NCBI GenBank assembly: GCA_910584095.1
Contig: CAJTYU010000053.1
Span: 1-7,759, forward strand
Length of the DNA stretch: 7,759 bases
Direction: 5' to 3'
From: an uncultured Dorea sp.
GTDB lineage: Bacteria > Bacillota > Clostridia > Lachnospirales > Lachnospiraceae
Part shown: positions 1 to 5,751 of the stretch, piece by piece
How the letters are laid out: each line of letters opens with the position of its first letter
How positions within the stretch are numbered: position 1 is the first letter of the stretch
Notes under the pieces: generated by a model
Database searches by the model: none
What the model saw: the letters and a program-made list of their open reading frames with translations, nothing else
What the model was told of the DNA's origin: nothing
Position numbers and translations under genes: made by a program

Positions 1-32
1 GGAAGAGGGTATTCCTTCTTCCCTTTATTTTT
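1..32 (+). terminator. Intrinsic terminator of an upstream gene (5' edge possibly cut)
   Basis: GGAAGA (1-6) pairs exactly with TCTTCC (17-22). The inner bases G7-G9 pair with C14, C15 and T16, giving a 9-bp stem with loop TATT. A T-rich tail, CTTTATTTTT, follows at 23-32. This is a rho-independent terminator reading rightwards, so a + strand gene should end just left of the window. The stem may extend beyond base 1. Confidence 0.75.
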
Positions 33-219
33 GCCAATGATAATTATACTCTAAGAGCAGTATCGGTTGTTGTAAGAAGCTGCCGGTAACTAACATGTAA
101 CTGACAAATGACTTAGTAATGGCGTATTTACGGTGTTTGGAGTTCAGTAAGCGATAGGAAGACGGAATATCAAATGTGGATTAATGGGAAATTTATTTAT
201 AAAAATTTGCAGAAAACTA
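33..219. other. Intergenic stretch without a recognisable gene
   Basis: I see no coding region with a ribosome site here on either strand. It contains an imperfect tandem repeat at 86-106 (GTAACTAACA, then GTAACTGACA, 11-bp period). An A/T-rich tract at about 191-219 lies directly upstream of the merR promoter and could act as an UP element. Confidence 0.4.
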
Positions 220-250
220 TTGACCTTCCACCTTGTGGAAGCTGTATAAC
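220..250 (+). promoter_or_regulatory. MerR-type promoter with CueR-like operator dyad
   Basis: The -35 is TTGACC (220-225) and the -10 is TATAAC (245-250), separated by 19 bp instead of the usual 17. This is the hallmark of promoters activated by DNA distortion by MerR-family dimers. Inside the spacer lies a perfect 7-bp inverted repeat, CTTCCAC (225-231) and GTGGAAG (235-241). Written as ACCTTCC-7 nt-GGAAGCT (223-243), it differs by one base from the ACCTTCC-N7-GGAAGGT dyad of the E. coli CueR operator at copA. It lies 37 bp upstream of a merR-type gene, so autoregulation is the natural reading. The spacing and dyad are seen directly; the identity of the inducer is not. Confidence 0.8.
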
Positions 251-287
251 AAAAGCACAGACGTAAGAAATGACGAGGTGAAACCAG

Positions 288-929
288 ATGCAGATTAAAC
301 ATGTAGAAGAGCTGGTCGGGATTACCAGAAAAAATATCCGCTTTTATGAAGACCAAGGCCTCCTCAGTCCGCGCCGGGCAGAAAATGGTTACCGTGAATA
401 TCACGAGAAAGAAATTAAACGGTTAAAGCAGATTAAGATTCTCCGTAAACTTTCTATTCCAATTGAGGAAATTAAGCGTGTGTTTGACGGAGAGCGCAGT
501 TTAGATATGTGTTTGGACTGCCATCTGGAGGAACTAGAGCGTCAAAAGAAAAGTCTGGAGCAAATGCAGGAATTAAGCCGCCGGTTGATTGACAGTCATA
601 CCACATTGAATAAGCTGGAAGAAGACGAGTGTTTGGAGGAACTGGAACGGCTGGAAAAGGAGGGTGTAAGGTTTATGGACATTAATAACACGGATGCGCA
701 TAGGAAGAAGACCACAGGGGCTCTGATTGGAGCTGCAAGTATGACGGCGATTATGGCTGTTATCATTGGATTTGTACTATGGGGGCATCTGCAGGAACCG
801 CTGCCAATCGGGCTTCTGATAGTTATAATTGCGGCTCCGGCCGCTGTCATTATCGGAACGATAGCGGCGCTTGTTGTAAGAATAAAAGAGATTAAAGGAG
901 GAGAAGAAGATGAAGCTTCTAAGTATTGA
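288..929 (+). CDS. MerR-family transcriptional regulator with C-terminal membrane hairpin
   Basis: This 213-aa protein starts at ATG 288 behind GAGGTG (275-280), 7 nt away. Residues 1-70 form a winged helix-turn-helix of MerR type (VGITRKNIRFYEDQGLL, then GYREYHEKEIKRL). Residues 77-135 are rich in Glu, Lys and Leu and look like the antiparallel dimerisation coiled coil. Cys75 and Cys78 (MCLDCH) with Cys115 could bind metal or sense thiols, but this is inference. Residues 143-167 and 173-198 are two hydrophobic helices joined by a short HLQEPLP loop. Positive residues flank both helices on the inner side (RKK at 139-141, RIKEIK at 198-203), so both ends should be cytoplasmic. Most MerR proteins are soluble, so this is probably a membrane-tethered regulator. 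Its operator-like promoter lies just upstream, and it overlaps the next gene by 20 bp. The inducer is unknown. Confidence 0.9.
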   Translation: MQIKHVEELVGITRKNIRFYEDQGLLSPRRAENGYREYHEKEIKRLKQIKILRKLSIPIEEIKRVFDGERSLDMCLDCHLEELERQKKSLEQMQELSRRLIDSHTTLNKLEEDECLEELERLEKEGVRFMDINNTDAHRKKTTGALIGAASMTAIMAVIIGFVLWGHLQEPLPIGLLIVIIAAPAAVIIGTIAALVVRIKEIKGGEEDEASKY

Positions 930-1221
930 ATATATTCCGGGACAGGAATTTGAGGCGTTAGGAATGGTAAAGGGCGCGGTAGTGCAGACGAAGAATTTCG
1001 GGAAAGATTTTATGGCTGGCATGAAAACACTGGTAGGCGGTGAGATTGCCGCTTATACAGAGATGCTGAATGAAGCCAGACAGATTGCTGTAAAGCGCAT
1101 GGTTGATGAAGCGAAGGAAATGGGAGCGGACGCAGTCATCGGGATTCGCTACGGCTCGGCGCAGATGATGTCGGGAGCGGCCGAGGTGGTTGCTTACGGC
1201 ACGGCCGTGAGATTCAAATAA
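910..1221 (+). CDS. YbjQ/UPF0145 family protein (putative heavy-metal-binding domain)
   Basis: This 103-aa protein has the length and pattern of the YbjQ_1 (UPF0145) family: an N-terminal strand with IPGQEFEALGMVKGAVV, then the conserved GGEIAAYTEMLNEAR helix (about 44-58), then MGADAVIGIRY (about 76-86) and a C-terminal VVAYGTAVRF strand. Solved members are small oligomers (pentamers). Databases label the fold heavy-metal binding, but no biochemical role is firmly established. There is no Cys or His, so classical metal ligands are absent. The start is ATG 910 with AAAGGAGG at 894-901, 8 nt away and inside the merR coding end. The genes overlap by 20 bp, implying one mRNA and probably translational coupling. 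It may be the effector of the MerR regulator, which is inference. Confidence 0.85.
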   Translation: MKLLSIEYIPGQEFEALGMVKGAVVQTKNFGKDFMAGMKTLVGGEIAAYTEMLNEARQIAVKRMVDEAKEMGADAVIGIRYGSAQMMSGAAEVVAYGTAVRFK

Positions 1222-1320
1222 TTTCCAACCGCACGTCGCAAATATTCAGTGTACTTTGATTACCGCACAGCATGGAATGATTTTTGAATGAAAGAAACTC
1301 TTCCAGAGAGCCTCTATTTA

Positions 1321-1329
1321 TGATATGCT
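1321..1329 (+). promoter_or_regulatory. Possible extended -10 promoter of the greA-like operon
   Basis: TGA-TATGCT (1321-1329) has the TGn extended -10 form. No good -35 is visible at 17 bp (TTCCAG, 1301-1306). Transcription would start near 1336, leaving a leader of about 30 nt before ATG 1367, so the upstream ATG at 1325 would not be used. No terminator separates this from ybjQ, so readthrough is also possible. Confidence 0.35.
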
Positions 1330-1366
1330 AAAAGCAGCATTTGTAAAGAGGAGGAACAGGTGTGAG

Positions 1367-1870
1367 ATGCGGGAACAATTAACTCGGAGTGATGTGAGAA
1401 GGATTGAGGAAGAGATCGAGTATAGGAAACTTGTTGTGCGGAAAGAAGCGATTGAGGCGGTGAAAGAGGCAAGGGCTCATGGAGACCTGAGTGAGAATTT
1501 CGAATACCATGCGGCAAAAAAAGACAAGAACCAGAATGAGAGCAGGATTCGTTATTTAGAGAGAATGCTGAAAACGGCAGTAATTGTATCAGATGAATCG
1601 AAAGAAAATGAAGTCGGACTCAACAATACGGTTACGGTCTATTTTGAAGATGACGATGAGACGGAAGAGTACAGGCTGGTAACATCTGTAAGGGGCAGCT
1701 CCCTGAAGGGATTGATCAGTATCGAGTCTCCTATGGGAAAGGCGCTTTTAGGTCACAAAAAGGGCGACCGGGTTTATGTGAAGATTAATAATTCTGCCGG
1801 TTACCATGTGGTGATCAAGTCGATAGAAAAAACGGGAGAGAGTGAAGAAGATTCGATTCGTAAATATTAG
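1367..1870 (+). CDS. GreA/GreB-family transcript cleavage factor, paralogue type
   Basis: Gre factors insert a coiled coil into the RNA polymerase secondary channel and stimulate cleavage of backtracked RNA. The frame is open from ATG 1325, but I start at ATG 1367 because AGAGGAGG (1347-1354) lies between the two starts; the spacing to ATG 1367 is long, at 12 nt. This gives 167 aa against about 158 for GreA. Residues 6-73 are the N-terminal coiled coil, with the tip EARAHGDLSENFEYHAAK. Its acidic pair D40 and E43 matches the catalytic D41/E44 of E. coli GreA, so it should be cleavage-competent. Residues 85-153 are the FKBP-like domain, with the conserved ISIESPMGKALLGHKKGD. The acidic DDDETEE stretch (95-101) and charged C-terminal tail (154-167) are extra. 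Divergence from typical GreA suggests a second copy rather than the housekeeping one; no other greA is in view. It is 21 bp upstream of the kinase-like gene. Confidence 0.88.
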   Translation: MREQLTRSDVRRIEEEIEYRKLVVRKEAIEAVKEARAHGDLSENFEYHAAKKDKNQNESRIRYLERMLKTAVIVSDESKENEVGLNNTVTVYFEDDDETEEYRLVTSVRGSSLKGLISIESPMGKALLGHKKGDRVYVKINNSAGYHVVIKSIEKTGESEEDSIRKY

Positions 1871-1891
1871 GATCTTTGGGAGGAAGAATAG

Positions 1892-2632
1892 ATGGATCAA
1901 AAGCTATATGAGCAGGTGGAGCCGAAAGCGGAATTTTTGATACAGGCGCTTCCGTATATCAGAGACTTTAATCAAAAGATTGTGGTGCTTGAATATGGCT
2001 GCAGGAAATACTTAAGTCCGGTAGACGAGCAGGAGCTAATGAGGGATATCGCGCTGTTAAAGACGGTGGGGATGCGTCCCATCGTGGTGCATGATACTCC
2101 CATGGGGGTGGATAAGTTTCGGGAGAATAAACGGGTTGCAAAGCTCTTGGAACTCTGCGGAACCAAAGCAATCGGCATTTGCGGAGTAGATCTGCACACA
2201 CTGAATATGACGTTGGACAATGGATATATTCCGGTCATTGTCCCGAATGATATTGACAATGAAGATGTTCTGATTGATCCAAAGGATACGGCTTTAGAGA
2301 TAGCGGTGAAGATGAAAGCAGATAAGCTGGTATATCTTTCTTCGCACAGGGGGATCTGGAGGGATGTAGAACGCACAAAGGTATATCCTAGACTAACGGT
2401 AGACGAAGTGCGCAGGCTCCTAGAGGTCGGCTGGGTCACAGAGGGAGTGATATCCAGAGTGGAGCGGGGGTTTCAGGCGGTGGAACATGGAGTTAACAGG
2501 GTACATATTTTGGATGGAAGAATCAAGCATGCGCTGCTGGTAGAGTTTTTCAGCGTAGCGGGCGTTGGGACGATTATTATTAGTGATGAGAAGAAGCTCT
2601 ACGCCCACGAGCTGGGAGAAATAGAGGAATAA
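1892..2632 (+). CDS. Acetylglutamate-kinase-like protein, probable pseudoenzyme
   Basis: This 246-aa amino acid kinase fold protein resembles ArgB (N-acetylglutamate kinase). The opening KAEFLIQALPYIRDFNQK (12-29) and the end EHGVNRVHILDGRIKHALL (198-216) plus VGTII are typical of ArgB. It is about 50 residues short of the usual 290-300, and key positions are altered. The phosphate-binding IKxGG is LEYGC (33-37), with the catalytic Lys replaced by Glu34. The glycine-rich HGGG is HDTP (67-70), and the substrate-binding NxNAD is LIDPK (127-131). The GMxxKV lysine is Arg189 (GVISRV). ATP- and substrate-binding residues are therefore largely lost while the frame is intact, which suggests a retained non-catalytic or altered role rather than decay. 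The start is ATG 1892 with GGGAGG (1878-1883) 8 nt upstream. It is cotranscribed with the greA paralogue, and no arginine genes are nearby. Confidence 0.8.
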   Translation: MDQKLYEQVEPKAEFLIQALPYIRDFNQKIVVLEYGCRKYLSPVDEQELMRDIALLKTVGMRPIVVHDTPMGVDKFRENKRVAKLLELCGTKAIGICGVDLHTLNMTLDNGYIPVIVPNDIDNEDVLIDPKDTALEIAVKMKADKLVYLSSHRGIWRDVERTKVYPRLTVDEVRRLLEVGWVTEGVISRVERGFQAVEHGVNRVHILDGRIKHALLVEFFSVAGVGTIIISDEKKLYAHELGEIEE

Positions 2633-2638
2633 AAGTTA

Positions 2639-2667
2639 TTGCATTTTTAGTTATAAATCTTTATAAT
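2639..2667 (+). promoter_or_regulatory. Predicted sigma-A promoter upstream of yitT
   Basis: TTGCAT (2639-2644) and a consensus TATAAT (2662-2667) are separated by 17 bp. Transcription would begin near 2674, only about 20 nt before the terminator hairpin at 2695, and the yitT-type gene lies beyond it. I see no other clear promoter between the terminator and the gene. Confidence 0.6.
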
Positions 2668-2694
2668 AAAACTGTATTAGGCAAAGCCTTGATC

Positions 2695-2735
2695 CACGTC
2701 TGTTAGGGAAAATTCTCTGACAGGCGTGTTTTTAA
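2695..2735 (+). terminator. Intrinsic terminator between the kinase-like gene and yitT
   Basis: CACGTCTGTTAG (2695-2706) pairs with CTGACAGGCGTG (2717-2728) over 12 bp, with two G-U pairs. The stem continues into GGGA/TCTC around a 4-nt loop. Five Ts follow (2729-2733). It ends the greA-like/kinase-like operon and may also attenuate transcripts from the promoter at 2639-2667. A small AGGC-AAA-GCCT hairpin (2679-2689) precedes it. Confidence 0.85.
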
Positions 2736-2768
2736 TTATATTGAAAAGTTTTGCGGAGGATGGATATT

Positions 2769-3653
2769 ATGAAATCGGAGAACGGTAAGATGAGAAATAT
2801 GTGGACGGCTGCGGTTATAATAATGGGGAATCTGTTATATGCGCTGACAGTCAAGCTTTTTTTACTTCCGGGAAATTTGATGGTCGGCGGGACTACGGGT
2901 ATTGCTCTGATGGTGCGGCGGTTTACGGGAATGTCTCTTTCGGGGTTTGTCTTGTTGTTTAATTTGGTAATGCTGACGGCGGGCTTTTTTATGCTGGGAA
3001 AAAAGTTTGCTCTTACTACGATTATAAGTTCCCTGGCTTATCCCGCAGCGCTGGAGATGTTTAACCGTATATTAGGAGATGTGACGGTGACGGAAGACCC
3101 AATTTTATATACGGTTTTTTCCGGACTCGGCATTGGATTTTCTCTGGGTCTTGTGATACGGACGGGAGCTTCTACGGGAGGTATGGATATTCCTCCCCTT
3201 GCGCTGAACAAATATTTCCGCATACCGGTTTCTGTGAGTTTGAATTTTTTTGATATGCTGATATTGGCGGGACAGGCTGTTTATAATCCGCCGGAAAGAA
3301 TATTGTATGGGATTCTCTTGATTTTGATTTATACAGCCGTTTTGGACAAGGTAATGATGATGGGAACAACACGGACGGAAGTGAAGGTTATTAGTAAACG
3401 TGTAGAAGAAATCCGGCATGCAATCCTTGGACAGGTGGACAGGGGCGTTACGATGTTATACGGGGAGGGCGGTTACCTTCAGGAAAAAACGCAGATAGTG
3501 CTGAGCATTTTATATAACCGTGAACTGCCGAAGGTGGAACGGCTGATTCGGGATATCGATCCGGAAGCATTTATGATCGTAAGCAGGGTTACAGAGGTCA
3601 GGGGAAGAGGATTTTCTATTAGCAGGGATTATATTAAAAAACAGAAGAAATAA
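2769..3653 (+). CDS. YitT-family membrane protein (DUF161 + DUF2179)
   Basis: This 294-aa integral membrane protein shows the standard YitT layout. About six hydrophobic segments (about 12-35, 56-77, 80-98, 113-133, 157-172 and 178-195) carry the family's glycine-rich PGNLMVGGTTGIALMVRR (34-51) and RTGASTGGMDIP (131-142). A soluble C-terminal DUF2179 domain follows (about 203-283), with GVTMLYGEGGY (226-236) and VRGRGFS (277-283). Transport or another membrane function is suspected for the family, but no substrate is established. I chose ATG 2769 because GCGGAGG (2753-2759) is 9 nt upstream. ATG 2760 abuts that site, and a TTG at 2751 precedes it, so both are unlikely. The gene stands alone between a terminator and the purine promoter. 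Confidence 0.9.
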   Translation: MKSENGKMRNMWTAAVIIMGNLLYALTVKLFLLPGNLMVGGTTGIALMVRRFTGMSLSGFVLLFNLVMLTAGFFMLGKKFALTTIISSLAYPAALEMFNRILGDVTVTEDPILYTVFSGLGIGFSLGLVIRTGASTGGMDIPPLALNKYFRIPVSVSLNFFDMLILAGQAVYNPPERILYGILLILIYTAVLDKVMMMGTTRTEVKVISKRVEEIRHAILGQVDRGVTMLYGEGGYLQEKTQIVLSILYNRELPKVERLIRDIDPEAFMIVSRVTEVRGRGFSISRDYIKKQKK

Positions 3654-3674
3654 TAGATATTCTGGTTATAGTAC

Positions 3675-3703
3675 TGGAAATAGAGGCGGCTTTTCTATAT
3701 AAT
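3675..3703 (+). promoter_or_regulatory. Predicted promoter of the purine operon
   Basis: The -35-like TGGAAA (3675-3680) is followed at 17 bp by a consensus TATAAT (3698-3703) within CTATATAATGG. Transcription should start near 3710, leaving a leader of about 47 nt. I see no purine riboswitch and no clear PurR box in that leader. Confidence 0.6.
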
Positions 3704-3756
3704 GGGAGTGTACATTAGGAAAGCGAATCAAAAGAGAAAGAAAAGGAGAATGATTC

Positions 3757-4470
3757 ATGGAGATGTTGTCGATTGAGAAGGAATTGAAAGAAAATGCATA
3801 TCCGGGCAGAGGAATTATTATTGGGAGAAGCGCCGGCGGTACGAAAGCAGTGACCGCATATTTTATTATGGGCAGGAGCGAAAACAGCCGCAATCGTATC
3901 TTTGTGGAGGACGGCGAGGGTATCCGTACTAAGGCATTTGACGAATCTAAGGTTACGGATCCGAGCCTGATTATCTATGCTCCGGTGCGCGTGCTGGGGA
4001 ATAAGACCATCGTCACAAACGGCGACCAGACCGATACCATTTATGAGGGGATGGACAGACAGCTTACCTTTGAGCAGTCCCTAAGAAGCAGGGAATTTGA
4101 GCCGGACGGGCCGAATTATACGCCGAGAATTTCCGGGATTATGCATGTGGAAAATGGGAAGTACAGCTATGCCATGTCTATCTTGAAGAGTAATCATGGG
4201 GATCCTTCAAGCTGCAACAGATACACATTCGCATATGAGAATGCCAAAGCGGGAGAGGGACATTTTATCCATACCTATATGCATGACAAAGATCCGCTTC
4301 CAAGCTTTGAGGGCGAGCCGAAGCTGATAGGGATTCCGGATGATATGGATGCATTTACGAATATGCTGTGGAACAGCCTGAACGAAGACAACAAAGTATC
4401 GTTATTTGTGCGTTATATTGATATTGCAACAGGGAACTATGAATCAAAGATTGTTAATAAGAATAAATAA
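3757..4470 (+). CDS. IMP cyclohydrolase, PurO-type
   Basis: This 237-aa protein belongs to the IMP cyclohydrolase family related to archaeal PurO. It closes the ring of FAICAR to give IMP, the last step of de novo purine synthesis, in the cytosol. Recognisable blocks are AYPGRGIIIGRS (14-25), YFIMGRSENSRNR (35-47), TNGDQTDT (87-94) and EPDGPNYTPRISG (115-127). The family is unrelated to the MGS-like cyclohydrolase domain of PurH. The start is ATG 3757 with AAAAGGAG (3741-3748) 8 nt upstream; a second ATG at 3763 is less well spaced. The next gene begins 12 bp downstream and encodes the AICAR formyltransferase that makes its substrate, which strongly supports the assignment. I am not certain which gene symbol bacterial copies carry. 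Confidence 0.9.
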   Translation: MEMLSIEKELKENAYPGRGIIIGRSAGGTKAVTAYFIMGRSENSRNRIFVEDGEGIRTKAFDESKVTDPSLIIYAPVRVLGNKTIVTNGDQTDTIYEGMDRQLTFEQSLRSREFEPDGPNYTPRISGIMHVENGKYSYAMSILKSNHGDPSSCNRYTFAYENAKAGEGHFIHTYMHDKDPLPSFEGEPKLIGIPDDMDAFTNMLWNSLNEDNKVSLFVRYIDIATGNYESKIVNKNK

Positions 4471-4482
4471 GGAGCGGATGAG

Positions 4483-5661
4483 ATGAAAGAATTAGAGTTA
4501 AAATATGGCTGCAACCCGAATCAGAAGCCGTCAAGGATCTATATAGAGGGCGGAAGCGATCTGCCGATCCAAGTGCTGTGCGGACGTCCGGGATATATTA
4601 ACTTCCTAGATGCCTTTAACGGCTGGCAGCTTGTGAGGGAGCTAAAGAAGGCGACAGGTCTTCCGGCGGCGGCGTCTTTTAAACATGTATCTCCGGCGGG
4701 GGCAGCGGTAGGACTTCCGCTTACAGAGACCTTGGCAAAGATTTACTGGGTGGACGATCTGGGCGAATTGTCGCCGCTTGCATGCGCATACGCAAGAGCG
4801 CGGGGCGCGGATAGGATGTCCTCCTTTGGCGATTTTGTTTCTCTGTCGGATGTGTGCGACGCGGACACGGCAAGACTGATTAAGAGAGAGGTATCCGACG
4901 GCGTGATTGCGCCAGGCTATGAGCCGGAGGCGCTGGAGATCCTGAAGCAGAAGAAAAACGGCAATTATAACGTGATCCAGATTGACCCGGACTATGTACC
5001 GGCAGTGTTGGAGCGCAAAGAGGTTTATGGGATTACCTTTGAGCAGGGAAGGAATGAACTAGAGATCGACGAGGAATTTTTTAATAATATTGTAACGGAG
5101 AATCAGGATATGACGGAGCAGGCGAAGATCGATCTTGCGATTGCCATGATTACCCTGAAATATACCCAGTCTAATTCGGTCTGCTATGTGAAGGACGGAC
5201 AGGCAATCGGGATTGGCGCGGGGCAGCAGTCTAGGATCCACTGTACCAGACTTGCGGGCCAGAAGGCAGACAACTGGTGGCTGAGACAGAATCCGAAAGT
5301 GTTAAATCTTCCATTTAAAGAAGATATCCGCCGCGCGGACCGTGACAATGCCATCGACCTTTATATTGGCGAGGAATATATGGATGTGCTGAATGATGAG
5401 GCGTGGCCGGATACATTTAATGAGAAACCTGAAGTGTTTACAAGAGAGGAAAAGCGGGCATGGCTGGACGAGATGTCAGACGTGGCTCTTGGATCAGACG
5501 CGTTCTTCCCATTTGGCGACAATATTGAGCGGGCGCATAAGAGCGGCGTGAAATATATCGCGCAGCCAGGCGGGTCAGTCAGGGATGACAATGTGATTGA
5601 GACCTGCAATAAATATGGTATGGTAATGGCATTTACCGGAATCCGGTTATTCCATCATTAA
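4483..5661 (+). CDS. Phosphoribosylaminoimidazolecarboxamide (AICAR) formyltransferase, monofunctional
   Basis: This 392-aa enzyme corresponds to the AICARFT domain of PurH without the N-terminal IMP cyclohydrolase (MGS-like) domain. It transfers a formyl group from 10-formyl-tetrahydrofolate to AICAR, giving FAICAR. The signature blocks are KYGCNPNQKPS at the start (7-17), AASFKHVSPAGAAVG (63-77) with the catalytic Lys67-His68 pair, YTQSNSVCYVKDGQ (227-240), IGIGAGQQSRIHC (242-254), SDAFFPFGDNIERA (338-351) and QPGGSVRDD (361-369), ending in FTGIRLFHH. The start is ATG 4483 with AAGGAG (4469-4474), 8 nt away and overlapping the stop of the cyclohydrolase gene, so the two are cotranscribed. 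Full PurH is about 510-530 aa; the missing part is supplied by the upstream gene, so this is not a truncation. Confidence 0.93.
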   Translation: MKELELKYGCNPNQKPSRIYIEGGSDLPIQVLCGRPGYINFLDAFNGWQLVRELKKATGLPAAASFKHVSPAGAAVGLPLTETLAKIYWVDDLGELSPLACAYARARGADRMSSFGDFVSLSDVCDADTARLIKREVSDGVIAPGYEPEALEILKQKKNGNYNVIQIDPDYVPAVLERKEVYGITFEQGRNELEIDEEFFNNIVTENQDMTEQAKIDLAIAMITLKYTQSNSVCYVKDGQAIGIGAGQQSRIHCTRLAGQKADNWWLRQNPKVLNLPFKEDIRRADRDNAIDLYIGEEYMDVLNDEAWPDTFNEKPEVFTREEKRAWLDEMSDVALGSDAFFPFGDNIERAHKSGVKYIAQPGGSVRDDNVIETCNKYGMVMAFTGIRLFHH

Positions 5662-5751
5662 TTTGAATAGAAAGAACCCCTTTCAGGCAGATTGGAAACA
5701 GTAACGCAGCGGATACTTTCTGCCGGCGAAAGAAAAAAGAGAGATTTACCT

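Noticed and set aside
144..404. Minus-strand frame of 86 codons opposite the start of merR.
   Set aside because: It is antisense to the clearly coding merR helix-turn-helix and covers its promoter. The composition is not protein-like and I see no ribosome site.
1325..1366. Upstream ATG for the GreA-like gene, adding 14 residues.
   Set aside because: The ribosome site AGAGGAGG lies inside this extension, and a possible -10 overlaps the ATG. GreA proteins begin close to the 1367 start.
1972..2439. Long minus-strand frame of 155 codons inside the kinase-like gene.
   Set aside because: The + strand frame matches the ArgB family along its length. The antisense product is Ser/Thr-rich, as expected of a shadow frame.
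3704..3756. A purine riboswitch or PurR box ahead of the purine operon.
   Set aside because: The leader is only about 47 nt and purine-rich, with no aptamer-like helices and no recognisable PurR site.
5680..5732. Imperfect long inverted repeat between the formyltransferase gene and nth (CTTTC and GGCAG against CTGCC and GAAAG).
   Set aside because: The arms are interrupted, the loop is about 30 nt, and an A tract rather than a T tract follows, so it is not a terminator on the + strand.
5692..5751. TTG start adding 20 residues to Nth.
   Set aside because: The extension does not resemble the family, and starting at 5752 gives 212 aa, matching Nth.
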